Below are positions 35,991-48,600 of a stretch of 64,000 nt of DNA, in pieces. This DNA is from Euwallacea fornicatus (taxonomy: Eukaryota; Arthropoda; Insecta; Coleoptera; Curculionidae), in contig NC_089573.1 of NCBI RefSeq assembly GCF_040115645.1, positions 1,860,001 to 1,924,000 on the forward strand, read 5' to 3'. Each line of letters begins with the position of its first letter. Position 1 is the first letter of the stretch. The notes below the pieces were generated by a model. The model saw only the letters and a list, made by a program, of their open reading frames with translations, searched no databases and was not told the origin of the DNA. A program made the translations under genes and the position numbers.

Positions 35991-38026
35991 TATATAGGAA
36001 TAATATAACTTCCGTGCCAAGGCACATTTTTATAAACCCATTTTGCTTGAGGGAATGAATGAAAGCCTCAACATAAAAACACTTACCTTTACCCTAAACA
36101 CTATATAATTGTTTTCAAAGTTTGGCATGCTCTCAGGATAGGAAGCGAGTTCGGAATGAAACCAGTGAAAAATCGACTGTAATATTTAAATGGTTAGAAA
36201 GGCAAAGTGACTAAAAAGGAAGGAATTTACAATGGAACACACATTCAGGCAGCGAAATTAATTTCTGCCCTTAAAAATGGGTTCACCGTTTACTATTTTT
36301 TGCCTTTTATAAATGCAGACGTCTTTATTATGCATATGCCCTATAATGAAACGAATGTATGCATTCATTTTGCAAAGCCTTTGCCCTCTCGGTAACGCCT
36401 ATGCAACAACGTTATTAATCAACGGTGACTAAGCAAATTTACGTACTTGAAACAATGCCAAAAAGACCTTTTAATCCCGGATTTTTTAATTATAATATGA
36501 CACAAACGGAGTGGGGATGTCTGTTCTTTGCCAACACAAAATGCGGGTTTGGACGATCATTTTTAATTAAACGATAATCCGAAAATACTAAAGTGATTCA
36601 CTTGTCCTAAATTGTTTTTGAGAGGGTACAAATTTCAGAGTGTAACTGAAAAATAACATCGTGTTTGTACGACTAGTTTCACTAAAATATGCACCATATC
36701 TGCATTTTACCATCGACTAATGACGGTGAAAATCCATCAGATATTAGGTTAATATGGTCTATACATTTGAGGAGAATTGTTCATTTTTTCTTTTATTACG
36801 TTCGAGAATAACGCTTAACAAAGGTTATGGGAGTGGTAGAAGTATACACCATTCTCCGTTAAAACTAAACGATAATAACATTAACCCTTTATTCTCTTTC
36901 TCGCAGTTCGGCGACAAATTCGTCACCATCCTCAAAACTTCGGGAAAAACGTAGATAAACGAAAATTAATAGTCAACTAAAATGCACGGAAGGTGAATGT
37001 GGAAAATATGTGAAAAGCCACGAAATTTCTCTCCTCAATCGCTGAGGAGTGGCCGTTTTTCCAGATGAGTCGTGCCATCGTCCCAAGAGGTCCATTGGAG
37101 ATAAGTCACTGGTGTTTGATCATTGCGCATAATTAAACGTGTCTTTTTTCATTTCATCTTCTGTGGTGCTCATTACTCTAAGTGGCATTTGTCAGCGTTT
37201 AATTTCTTTTTTGGTATCCGAGATTAACCTCTTGTCGAAGCATGTCGCTACGTAGCTGAATTAACTGAACGGAAACTCTCATTATTCCTCTTCATTCTGT
37301 GACCATCTCAAAGACTTGCTGGCGTATACTTGACTCGTGAAATTCTCTGTTTTTAATCTAGTTTGGTGTGCGTCGACTCATTTTTTAAAAGTTTAAAGAC
37401 TTCTCCAATGCAACATTTCTCACATCCGCCAAAAATTTTGTATACGGCATTTTTTGTGTATTAATTTTCCTCTTGTTGTTTTTGTCTTTGTAAGTTCATG
37501 CCCTAATCGCTTGATTCGGTGCTGTATACCTGCAATGTAGGATATAAAAAAGTTTGCGAACATTTTATTTCTTTCCCTCATTAGAAGGTTTTTTGAAAAG
37601 TATTTGTGTGTAAAACTACGAGGATAATTGGTTTCATATAAAAAAATTCTTTTGTATCTTTTCGACATCGAAATTTTGTTATATGTATATTAATTTCGCC
37701 CGATCATATAGACATTTTACAATCCCCTCGTTTACCATAATTGGCTGGTTGGAAGTATAATTCAAGTGAGGGTCTGTGTGTAGTTTTATTTTTTTAATTA
37801 AAATATCTGTGAAACATAGTTTATTTATTTTCGAATTTAAACGGACGTGCTCGTATATTAGAAAAATACCACCAATACATCCCTTCCAACCAAAGATGAA
37901 AAATTATAATTAAAAATATGATTCAACTCAAAATTTTCACGCAAAAATTACTAAGTATGGGAAACAGTTGGGATACCATTGCTGTCCCATGCTTTTCCTG
38001 CCACTATTACGGTAAATATAATTATA
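35991..38026. other. Non-coding, one rejected exon candidate
   Basis: Small open frames without domains. A 90-bp minus-strand segment (36087..36176) with good splice signals is discussed under rejected items. Confidence 0.35.
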
Positions 38027-39329
38027 TTGGGTTGTTCGATGATGAATGTAGTTTTATTCTCATAGATGGCGTAATTTATACATATCGAGTAACGGTGATC
38101 TCGTCGCTTATATTATTATATGTCATTTTAAAGGTTATGTTTCAGACTTTTTTCCATCGGAAATTGGACTCGATTAGTGAACAAGAAGTTGTTTAAAATT
38201 TAAGTTGAAGATGGACAATCAAAGTGAGCACTATCGACACATTTTATTATTTTACTTTCGAAAGGGCAGAAATGCAGTGCGAGCTCAAAAGAAATTGCAT
38301 GAAATTCATGGTGAAAACTGCCTTACCGAACGCCAGTGCCAGCGTTAGTTTTCTCGCTTTCGTCCCGGATATTTTAATGTCCAAGATGCACCACACAGTG
38401 GACGCCCAATCGCCATTGATAACGATAAAATAAAGGCCTTAATCGAAGCTAATCGGCGTATGACAACTCGAGAGATAGCAGAGGAGCTGAACATATCGAA
38501 TTCAGCCCTTTCTCTGCATTTAAAAAAGCTCGGGTACGTTAGCAAATCGGATGTTTGGGTTCCTCACGAATTGAAGGAAATTCACCTCACCCAACGCACT
38601 AACATATGCGATTCTTTGCTGAATCGTAACCAAAACGACCCATTTCTAAAAAGAGTCATAGCGGCATATGCATATGAAAGCATATGAAAAATGGATTATC
38701 TACGATGACGTAGTCCGAAAACGATCATGGACCAAACGAGATAAACCTGCGCAATCGACGTCCGAAGCCGATATTCATCAAAAGAAGATTTTGCTATCTG
38801 TGTGGTGGGACTACAAGGGTATTCTTTATTTCGAACTGCTTCAGGGAAACCAAACTATTGATTCGAATGTTTACTGTCGTCAGCTATCGAAATTGAACGA
38901 AGAACTCAAAAGAAAACACCCTGAACTCGCCAATCGTAAAGGGGTCCTGTTCCATCATGATAACCCTAGACCTCATACGTCTTTAATAGTGCATCAAAAA
39001 TTATTGGAACTAAATTGGGAACTGATGCCTCATCCACCGTATAGCCCCGACTTGGCGCCATCAGATTATTATTCGTTTCGTTCTCTTCAAAATCATTTGA
39101 ATGGTAGAAATTTCGATTCTGATCGAGCCGTTAAAAATGAGTTAAAGCAATTTTTTACGTCTAAAAATCAAGGCTTTTTCGAACGCGGAATTTTCCAAGT
39201 TGCCGAAAGATGGCAGAAGGTCATCCGCCAAGATGGCCACTACATCATTGATTAATATTTATTATTAATGTAAGTATATTCATTTTGAAAAAACATAAAA
39301 AATACGACATTAATTATCGAACAACCCAA
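38027..39329 (+). mobile_element. Mariner element (DD34D), inactive
   Basis: This 1,303-bp element is the usual mariner size. Inverted ends read inward are ttgggttgttcgatgatgaa and ttgggttgttcgataattaa. TA precedes the left end; the right flank no longer shows TA. It contains one transposase gene from 38211 to 39255. Confidence 0.85.
38211..39255 (+). pseudogene. Mariner DD34D transposase, inactivated
   Basis: The start is the ATG at 38211 (MDNQSEHYRHILLFYFRKG), with family-typical N-terminal helices. LTERQCQR is followed by a TAG at 38346-38348 where Trp is expected. The second helix-turn-helix (TTREIAEELNIS) and WVPHELKEIHLTQR are intact. At the first catalytic site the usual GDEKW is AYEKW, so Asp became Tyr. 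The sequence there is expanded by repeated catatg units (38664-38686), which also shift the frame. The C-terminal half (38668..39255) is clean: HHDNPRPHTS with the second Asp, SPDLAPSDY with the third Asp 34 residues later, and ERGIFQVAERWQKVI. Without the first Asp it cannot catalyse. Confidence 0.9.
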
Positions 39330-39559
39330 AAATATGAGAACAAATATATTCAAGATATTTAGCAAAAATCCAGGCAATGGTTGGGTGGTTAAATTTATGC
39401 CACTAACTAATAGGTCTTAAGTGTGTGTTATTTTTGTAGATTTTAGGATCACCAATAAAATGAGATATTTTACTGTTGCTGCATGTTTATTTGTATCTTT
39501 CTACATCTATAAAATTATTTATATGTTTTTCAAAGGGTTATAAATTTGCTTATCCAACG

Positions 39560-39910
39560 TTTCTGTGAGATCTTTATTTAATTTAGTGTTAATTCATCAT
39601 CTAATGGGTTCTCCAATTTTTTGCCAGTAGGTAAGCTTATCCATTATGACTAGCATTACCTTTGTCTAGTGGCAGGATTTTAATATTAATATCTTTACCC
39701 AACGATCTGACTGGCTTTTGTTCGAAAGGGGTTAAATTTTGTGCAATTTCAACAGGTTCAACTAAATATTTCATTGATCTTATTCTAATTCGGTAAGTTG
39801 AGCTGATGATTGGTAAATTTCGAGTGAATCGAGCGTGTAAAAATGTTGTTTTTAAGCCTAAAAAAACGCAAAAAATTAATAAAATATCAAAATTCGAAAC
39901 TTTCACTTGT
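39560..39910 (-). pseudogene. Penelope-like element RT N-terminal relic
   Basis: The minus-strand reading contains LGKDINIKILPLDKGNAS, then, after a frameshift, MDKLTYWQKIGEPI. This corresponds to the (I)LPADKGN-x(n)-MDK-x-x-Y motif that opens the reverse transcriptase region of Penelope-like retroelements. The polymerase motifs themselves are not present. It points away from the GIY-YIG relic at 40306, so the two are separate insertions or an inversion. Confidence 0.55.
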
Positions 39911-40305
39911 TTGAGATAAGTATTTCCCGGAAACTAACTCACATACATAGGTTGTTAGTCGCATCGTAATTCTCATAATCCAATAACGATAAATAAAGGT
40001 ATCGTAAAATGTATATATCGAGTAAATTTAATACACAACGAACGAAATTTCAATGTTGAAAAGATATACATAAAAATATTTTATACGGAGACAATTATTT
40101 TAGTAATTTTATATACAAACGTATTTACAATTTTGAACAGCCTATGATGCAACTAAATTAAAATAAACCTATTACAAAGTTTTTTATACCATACATCACA
40201 CATATATCAGAACAAATCAAACCATTAAAAAATAAAATGAAAATTCATTACGATTAATTTACAAAGGTAAAATCACAATGCGAAAATGAACACACATAAA
40301 ATGTG
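39911..40305. other. Non-coding spacer between two Penelope-like relics
   Basis: Very AT-rich. Nothing recognised. Confidence 0.4.
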
Positions 40306-40585
40306 ATATATATCCTTGCGAATGTAAAATATTTTATATTGGCGAAACTTCCAGACCATTAAAATAGAGAATTTAAGAACCCCATTAGATTTACATTAAC
40401 ACAATTTTATAGGTCGAACGTATGCCGGCATGTCTTTGATAATGGTCACAGAAAAGGGATCCATTACTAAAAACATGTAAAATTAAAGAAAGTGCATACA
40501 TTTTACTTAGTAAAAACCGATACTCGGCCTCTTACGCAGTTAGCACAAATGAAACTTACCTATGCCTGAGTAAGAGCTGCACATC
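40306..40585 (+). pseudogene. Penelope-like GIY-YIG endonuclease relic
   Basis: On the plus strand: YPCECKIFYIGETSRPLK, then in another frame SNVCRHVFDNGHRKG, then KIKESAYILLSKN. This is the order of the C-terminal GIY-YIG endonuclease of Penelope-like elements, with a Cys-x-Cys before Y-I-G, then GET-RPL, an H-x(6)-GH block and KE-A-YIL. At least four in-frame stops and one frameshift are present. The domain would nick target DNA in an active element; here it is dead. Confidence 0.62.
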
Positions 40586-40664
40586 ATAGAGGTAAAGAGA
40601 AACAGTAGATACCAAATGCCAATTCGAGCAATCACCATAAAATAAATAATATAATAAGTATATC

Positions 40665-42087
40665 CACTGACTTTCAAAAAGACCGCAACACCAAGAAGAA
40701 CGCACTGTATACATTTGAAATTTTGGTATGATTTTAGCCTTGTAAAGAGAAAAAAATGATAAAAATTTCAAGTTCGTATTTTAATGCGATATGAAGTTTT
40801 TCTTTACTTTTTTATCTGTGACGATCGTTCTTTTTGCAATTTTTTTTACAGGCGGATAGCGGTAAAGGTACTATTGTTAGTACCATATGGAATGTGTGGT
40901 AGTGCAAAATACCTCGTGTACGCCAAAATGCAGTTTATCGACAGCTAATTCCCTTTGAAAGGGGAACAATTGTTGGTATGCATGAGGCAGGTATACCTTG
41001 CCGCGAAATTGCACGTAGATTGGATCGAAACGCATCAACAGTGCCAAGAGCTTGGAGAGATTGGTCTAACGAAGGGTCAGTAAATCGTCATCGTGGTAGT
41101 GGCCGTCCAAGAATGACGAACCGACGCAAAGACCGGCGACTTCGTCGTTCAGCGACCGGCGCCCCGTTTGAAACAATTTCGTCTCTTGGTGCTGACTGGG
41201 CAGCCACCCTAAATTGAAGGGTCTCCCTTAGCGCGATGTATCGCAGAATTCGAAGTTTTGGGCTAAATTCATATCGTCCTATGGCTTCCATTATCACGAA
41301 ATCACAGGGTGGCCCGACTGGAGTGGTGTCGTCTGAGAGTGTAATGGGTAGATGAGTGGAGAAGAATCGTGTTCAGTGATGAGAGCCGATTTTGTTTATG
41401 GCGATCTGATGGACGGTTATGTGTTAGAAGGCGCAGAGGAGAGCGATTAAATTTGGACTTTTTGGAAAGGCGTCATTTTGGTTTAACACCAGGTGTCATG
41501 GTTTGGGGTGCCATCCAGTATGGTAGTCGGTCTCCTCTTGTTTTCATTTATGATGGATTAAATGCTCAGAGGTACATTAATAGTGTCTTAGAACCGGTTC
41601 TTGTACCATACATGCACGACCATCCTGGAAGCACATTTCAACAGAATAATGCGCGACCACATGTAGCCAACGATACTTTGAAGTATTTGGGAGCTGAAAA
41701 TTTGGATACTTTGCCTTGGCCAGCTCGGTCTCCAGATTTGTCCCCAATAGACCATGTATGGGATATAATGAGTCGGACACTTCAACGTTTAGCTGGCCCT
41801 CCAGGGACCATAGATGAACTCCGCGAGCAGGTGCAGATTGCCTGGGATGCAATACCACAGGAAGATATTGAGAATTTAATTTTAAGCATGCCCCGTCGCT
41901 TACAGGAATGTATTAATTTAAGAGGAAATACCACCCATTATTAAATTATTATTAAATTTTTTCACTTATTCACAATAATTTTCTTTAGATATTTTGATCG
42001 TTTTTATCTATTACCCAACGTAATGCCAGAATTTCAAACGTGTCCGATGTGTTCTTCTTGGTGTTGCGGTTTTTTTGAAAGTCAGTG
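40665..42087 (+). mobile_element. Tc1-like element, copy B (full length, dead)
   Basis: A 1,423-bp element with the same ends as copies A and C (cactgactttcaaaaagacc). TA flanks the right end (42088-42089). At the left the nearest TA is two bases away (tatc before the end), so that junction has changed. It keeps the 5' leader that copy A lost, and so shows the full family architecture. Confidence 0.9.
40909..41944 (+). pseudogene. Tc1-like DD34E transposase, multiply broken (copy B)
   Basis: The frame upstream of the ATG at 40978 is open back to 40909 and encodes family-like residues (PRVRQNAVYRQLIPFERG). The codon at 40909-40911 is ATA, a plausible one-base loss of the original ATG (inference). 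Lesions: CGA to TGA at 41215-41217; a 5-base loss near 41285 against copy A; and a TAA at 41342-41344 where A has CAA. The C-terminal half (41369..41944) begins FSDESRFCLW with the first Asp. The second Asp is Asn (QQNNARPH) and the Glu is Asp (SPIDHVW). Two of three catalytic residues are lost, so it cannot be active even if the frame were open. Confidence 0.88.
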
Positions 42088-42089
42088 TA

Positions 42090-43746
42090 TAAATGAACTG
42101 AAAAAAGGGTGAGTGAGGTAATGTGAGGGTGAAGATATAATGATCAAACACCATCGGTTTCCTGAAGTCACCCCTTCGCAGTGACGACACGAGTGATATC
42201 AAGAAACTGTCGTCCTTCAAAGGTTAAAAGTGGAGCTTTCCGTGCATTTTACATGTTCACCTTCCACACCTTTTAGTTACATGTAAATATTCTTTTCTTA
42301 TATAGTTTTTCTAGGTCCTAAACGTGGCGGCACTGAAACGTTAAGCAAGGGTTTTCATCCGCGCTCTCAGTATAGGATCAATGTTATTCTCAGTTAGTTT
42401 TTAGCTGACAATAGGACGTAATCCCACCCCTACTAATGTGTGAGGCGTTGTTTTTAAAGAGAATAAAAGGGAGAAGATGCTAGGTTGAGTTACACACATA
42501 GTAGGTCTATTGTTGCCGAGCAAAATGCATTTTGCTTAAGTATCTTTAATCTGAAAGTTAAGCTCCTTTTTGAAATTAAAATTCCAAGAACCGCAATTTT
42601 CTGGACGCGTATAAATCGACCAATTTAGAAAATAAAAAATTAACAAAGACTGTGTAAAGGCAATTACGTTTATAAATGTGGGATATATTTCCTTGTAAGC
42701 TTCCCCGGCGAACTTTACAATATTAATCGGATTTAAGGACTTCGTATAATCCTCCAATTATGGTTTCATATTTGATGCATTATCTTTCCACATAAATGAG
42801 TTGACTCTAACTTTTTACCCTACAAAAATCTTATATTAGCAGTTTGAATTCGAGACACGCAAGGAAATAAAAAGGCAATGAGTAAAAAATTTCACGTTTG
42901 TAACGTTTTTATACCGATGAACCCCAATCAAGGTGGAAATTTGACCTTTCTGTCGGGATTCGACAATAGTTTATTAGGCATGTGAAATTCGTTTTCCTTT
43001 AAGGCAAATCTGGGCTATTAAAATAACAAAAATCCTAAACCCTCGTTTTTCCCGTGGCATTTTTTCGTGAAAGTTTTACCAAATATATGTGAAGGATTTT
43101 TATTACAAACAGATATTAACCGTTCGGAAAAGGGCTATAGATACAAAGGGTGTAATGGAAAAGCAGTGTAGCATTCCTCTGAGGCCAATAGTAAAAGGGA
43201 TAAAAAGGCTACGCTAATGTATATCCTTTATTTTGACAATTTACTCTGGCTGCCAGATGGATTTTGGATAAGGTCACTCCAAGGGTCGTTAAACATGAAC
43301 GTGCACCATCTGCATATCTAGGCCCTTGTTTTTCCTACGAAAATTGCCTTGTTTTATTTAACCGCTTCAATATATCACCCATAAGCTTTAAGGAAACCTC
43401 CTTAGCATCTACAACGTTTTAAACTTTGTGTGTCTATAGAAGTTTGGCCAGTGATGTAACTGGCACGCCAGTGATTGCCCAACTTATTTTTCTTCTTTAA
43501 AGAATAAATTGGATAGGAACACTTTTATAGAAAAGAGTGATATATCTATCGGTGCGCAATAAATTCCTTTAACCAGTAGAAGTAGTCCAGCAAATAATAG
43601 ATTTCTTTCGATTTTCAGCTAAAGATTTTCACCTTTTAACTTAAATTTCTCGTTTAGTGCCCGGAATATCTTGGGAAAGAGGTAGTGGCTAGAGGCACGT
43701 CAGACGTGGATAAGTGTTCCGGCACGTCTCCGTGTCATTAATTAGG
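42090..43746. other. Non-coding, unassigned
   Basis: If the Ig-FN3 gene continues past 43747, this is likely intron or 3' flank. No additional exon was recognised. Confidence 0.35.
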
Positions 43747-43921
43747 TTATGTGACCGGAGTTATAAATTTCGTGTTGTGATTTTCTGCAATGGTAAACGG
43801 TTTCTCGCCATTTCGTCCTCTACCGCATTTATTAACAGCTAGAATTTCAATTTTGTACCCACCGAGCAGACCCATTGAATTTATTTCAGTCTCGAATCCA
43901 GCAATCTTTAATTTAAAACTT
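43747..43921 (-). CDS. Ig-FN3 gene, probable exon: second half of the FN3 domain
   Basis: The minus-strand frame reads SFKLKIAGFETEINSMG, LLGGYKIEILAVNKCGRG and KPFTIAE, ending at TAA 43747-43749. The Y-x-I-x-I-x-A-V-N-x-x-G-x-G pattern is the hallmark of the F-G strands of a fibronectin type III domain. The upstream exon (45549..45672) stops after the first half of such a domain, 1.6 kb away on the same strand. An AG just before 43921 leaves one base, which completes the split Arg codon in the right phase and gives a domain of about 85 residues. That acceptor lacks a good pyrimidine tract. A better tract lies near 44043 in the same frame but would add ~40 Cys-rich residues. The 3' limit (stop codon or an internal donor) is also open. 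Confidence 0.45.
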
Positions 43922-45548
43922 CTCTTCAACTTGAAAGTTAATTTGCAGGTGCAATTAAAAATCAATACTCTTTTTGTTAACGGAAAACATTTTTTCAGCC
44001 AACTCTGGCATACTAATCTGACGTTCCTCGCTCTGCAACTCCTAAGGAAATAATTAAAAACTTTAAAATTGGACCTTTTGTCACCGGACTATTGCTGCCA
44101 GCAATTTTAATTTTTATTCATTATTCTTTTGAACAAAACTTACAGCTTTCTTCGAATGCTCAGTACATATATAGCAGTTTCGGACTGAGGTCTCTCTCAA
44201 GCACTTTTTAAAATACCAAAATATATTGGTAACAATTAATTATTATATATATGAGCTGCCGACCATGTCAGTTTATCCAGATAATTTTTAGGGAGACTTC
44301 AAAACAACCAAGTTTTTTAACTTTTTTCCATTAGGTTTTACAATAGTTCTGGCTCATAGTTTCATTTTATTCTTACGAATTTTACCTTAAACCCTTGAAA
44401 ACCGCACTGGAAACACATATTTTCTTATTGCAAATACGCATATAAAAATTTTTAATAACATTTACCAAAAACGTCAATTTGCAAGCGTTACTTTATTCGA
44501 TAAATTATTTTTTGAACTCTTGAAATATTTTTTATTTCATCGATATCACCAATCGGGTCAATTTATCATATGTGTCAGTCTATCTCATGCGAAGCTGAAA
44601 TCGCTGAAAAAAATTAAGGACATTTTTATTTTTGGTTTATGAAACGCTTTTCATAAGCGCCTAATGGCCGTTGAAAATTTTTCTTACTTAATAAATAAAT
44701 AATAAAATCTCTATAATCCAAAGAATTTTTGGCATAGCTTTTCCGGTCATCCTGTATAGGTATGTCGTATTGCACTTCAATAATTATATGCCGAATAGCG
44801 AAATCATACTTATGTTTTATCCGTTAATCCAAATTTTAAAACATTAAAAATGTCTCACGGAAATGTGACAAAAGCATGATTGTTTAATCATATTCGAGGT
44901 TTGCGGTTCTTTTAAAATATCATAAAAATCGGAAAATTACCGTTAAAGTACAGAAACAAAATTTAAGTTGGTTAATGTCTAAAAAACTCTGCGTAAATAA
45001 ATAAATTTCCAATTTAATACATTTTATTGGCATATTTTACCTTGCAAATTTACAATAAACAACTGCTCGTATTAATTTTTGAAATGCGGACGATCAAGCT
45101 TTAAAAATGAAAAAAAACAGGGAAATTTTCATGTAGTATTGTTTTTCGTTTGAAATCAAGAAAGGAGTCTAACTTGTGATACTGTTAGATGTATTTTAAT
45201 TACTTCCTGCTCCAAAACTCCTTTGAAATCGGTTCAGACTCAGTTATATTTGACAATTAAAGAAACAAATGTGGGGGTAATCTCAGTAAAACTCTAAATA
45301 TAACTTGAGCCTTTTTAAAAAAAAGTCGTAAAGAAAGTCAGAATCATTTGTTAAGCCACCGTCATCCCCAAAAATATCTCGATTCATGTAACTCAAGAAG
45401 CCATCCGTGCACCTCCATATTTTACCATACAACATTGAGTGGTTAATATAATTCTTTGAGGTTGCAAATTTGCGAACTATCAAATTTTTCTTTCACATCA
45501 TCATTCGACTCATTTTTTCATCATCAACATAAATATTAACGGACTTAC
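43922..45548 (-). other. Probable phase-2 intron of the Ig-FN3 gene
   Basis: It begins with gtaagt at 45548-45543 on the minus strand. The acceptor is uncertain, as noted for the following exon. It contains AT-rich DNA and a lone transposon-like end (tcctgtata) near 44750. Confidence 0.4.
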
Positions 45549-45672
45549 CGAATAACAACAGTATAATGGGTGATCAAACCATTATTGGTTCCTTTCGGTG
45601 GTGCCCATGAAAGGTTGGCAGCGACAGAGGAAAAGAAAGTGATCAATGGTCGTCCAGGTGGGTCTGGTACAT
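45549..45672 (-). CDS. Ig-FN3 gene exon: first half of a fibronectin type III domain
   Basis: A 124-bp exon on the minus strand, bounded by ..tttttacag and gtaagt. It reads VPDPPGRPLITFF, SSVAANLSWAPPKGTNNG and LITHYTVVIR, the A to C strands of an FN3 domain with the conserved Pro-rich start and Trp. Its first two bases (AT) join the last base (G) of the Ig exon at 53123 to make Asp in frame, so the two domains are linked by VIDVPDPP, a typical Ig-FN3 junction. It ends with two bases of an Arg codon (phase 2). The family is extracellular adhesion or receptor proteins; I cannot name the gene. Confidence 0.85.
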
Positions 45673-48600
45673 CTGTAAAAATAAAATTTTTGTATTAAGA
45701 CAAATAGGACCATTAAGACGAGACTAATAAGACGTGAATTTAGGCCAGAGACTAGTAATTGTATTAACCTCTATACAATAACCGAAATGCCTATAAATTA
45801 GGACGCACACTGGGTAGACATTTGCATAACACTAATAACAGTTTATGGCAAATTTGACATTTGTAATTATATGCTATTGGGGAGTCCATAATCAAGTAGT
45901 ATAATTCAATTTTAATAATCTAATAGTACCGACATAATTTATGACGATATGATAGTTTCAGCTTCGATTTGATGGAAGGTGGCAACTTTGATTGAGGGCA
46001 TCTTTTAGCCAGCCCTCAAAGTCAAAGTCCGGATAATTAAGAAGCCGATTAAAATTTTTAACTAGAAAATGTAATCTAAATGGAAATAGGACCTCCGGAA
46101 ATATTGCCGGATCGATCGACATATTTCCTTTCCAGACTTCCTAAAAAAACTTGGTTATGAACTGAATGAATTATTGAATTGTTTTGGGGTCGGATGGGGA
46201 ATTACCATAACTCAAAGAGACGGAAACGCTTGCCTTCGCACCATAAAATAGAGGAAGCAGTTTTCGAAGGATCAAATATGGAGTTGTAGAAGCACACTAC
46301 ATTACGAAATTTTCGAAGCTTATTTGGTAGGAAAAAATCAAATGTGTCTATTGACTCGCTACATGGGCCACATTTTATTTACTCCATGAGGCAAACATGA
46401 CTAGCGGTTCCATTAATTTCGAATTCCTTTTATGGCGAGGCCTCCGGGTAATTATTAGGGCCTTGACGAAAATATTTAAAAGGAAATATACTTAATCTAA
46501 ATGGTAATAAGGAACCCATTAACCCCGGAAATAGCCCTAGATTAATCGAGATTCTAACTTTCTCGTATAAAAAAAAACACTCAACAAATTGAAGTTACTT
46601 CTGTTTGACCATGTGACTTGCCCTGAGGCAAACTTAGGAATAACGAACACTTAAAATATCTTCTCGTCTCGTTAGGCTTCGCATTTTATTTATTTTTCGT
46701 TTCAGCCTTATGTTTTCTAGCTTTATTTCACCGAACTCTCACTTAAAGAGAACATATGTTCACTGCGCCCCTATGAACTGCGCCCCTATGAACGTCCCGC
46801 ATACTATTCGTATTTCAAAATTGCTCCCAGAAACTGTTACCCCACAACTCGGTAGTGTTAAGTATATTCTTTCTTACCAATGAAACCTTATTGCACTGGT
46901 TGTGTACCCAACCCGACAATGGTGTATTATAAAACCTTCTCTATAAAACACCCAAATTAAACAAATTCGTCCGATAAGACTCTTCCTTATCAAACATTAA
47001 ATTAAAGTACCTAAGCCCGAAGGTCTGCTATGGATCTGAACCCAAATTAAATTTTCTTGTATAAATATTTTTTGGCGGGGGATGTAAATGGGATCCCAAT
47101 TAATTTTTTTTCCTTAACTTGTTTGTTCAATCTTTAAGAACTCGCGCTGAAATACCATTTTGAAAATATGTATTAGACGAACAATTTTTAAAAGCTCTAT
47201 TGCTTTATCAAACTGGAACAGTTTACATAACGAAAATGAAAAAACTCACAAACAAGGCTTGAAATCAGAGAATCTTTGGCCTCGTTCTTGTCGGCTTGTC
47301 TACAACAAACTTCATCAAATGGGCTGCCAATCAAGCTTGTGGCTACTTCAGGGGCTACCGCGAATTGAAAGTTAACTTTATCGAGAGAACTTTCAGGTTG
47401 GCCATATAGGAAACTTGCATTTGACAGAGCAAATGCTGAAAGCGAAACCCTTAAGAAATCTACAATTTCCAAGCAAGAATACACATAAAGTTTTTTAATT
47501 GGGAATTTATTTTAGTTGCCGAAAGAAGATTCCATAGATGCCCCTTGGAAGTCATTTAAAGTGAATTAAGCAACGTAAAAGTAGCATTTTTGCTGACCAG
47601 GGCGGACCATTTCAAACTCTAATTAAAGCCCGTAAAAATCTACCTCGAACAAGAATCTTTCTGTATAAAGAGAGGCTAGATAAACTCAATAAAAGCAGCT
47701 AATGGGTTCGAAAAACCTCACAGTTGTTAAACTTGATTAGACCTGAATAACGTTGAAGTGGAGTGTATTTTTAAACATTGTTTACCTGCCATTCGTTTAT
47801 CGATTGAACGTCACTCTTAATGCTCCGTTTCGAATACTTTTAGTGTCCTCATTATCAGGCATTATGGCTAATTCGTTCCGAAAATAAACAAGCAAAATTC
47901 TGAAGAATCAATTAATAATTAAGGAAATTATTCAATAATGCTAAGGTGTAAATAATTTAGGGCTGACCTTTAAGGACGTTGATTAATAAGTTTCGGGAAG
48001 GGTTCGAAATTACTTTTGTATCCTTGTTACGCTGAAGGTCAATCGAATCCAATCAACTTGCAAGTCCGTCACAAGACACACGATAAATTTCGGTTATGTC
48101 AGAATAAACTTTCGCCAAAGAACAATGATTTATTGTGAATAACAACAAAGTAATGTGCTAGAACTCTATTTACTTAATCAATCTAAACACTAATTAACTC
48201 CTAAAATATTCACAAAACATTGATTAGCTCTGGTCGGTAATGGAAACCAGATTCATCGCTAACCCTTGATAAAAGGACAATGGAAGTTCTTAATTTAATT
48301 GTTGTCTTTGCCGCTGTTTCCTACTCTCTTAAAATTTAATTGAGAAATCTTTTCTCTATCTGTCGAGCGAACATTTCACGTTAAATTAGATTTATTTTGC
48401 TTCAAATGTGTTACTTTTGCCGTATAGAAGCTACACAAAATACTTTAGAGGTTTTTTCATTGTGTCACTATGTCACGATGTCACTGAAACCACCTCACAT
48501 CATCCTATTTCCAATCCATCAGCATCATTACATTATTCAAATTAAGTTGATTATGGGACATTTTTGGCCTTGTACCATCCTTTACTCCCTCGATATTAAA

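Noticed and set aside
36087..36176. A 90-bp minus-strand open segment with a good acceptor (aaatattacag) and donor (gtaagt), ending in an FN3-like NNYIVFRVK
   Set aside because: It starts in phase 0, which does not fit the phase-2 intron after the FN3 exon, and lacks the flanking N-x-x-G residues. A segment this short can arise by chance in 64 kb.
44740..44760. Lone transposon-like end tcctgtata
   Set aside because: No partner end at a plausible distance could be recognised.
47160..47484. Overlapping open frames on both strands
   Set aside because: No domain. It sits in the large intron between two exons that join directly in frame.
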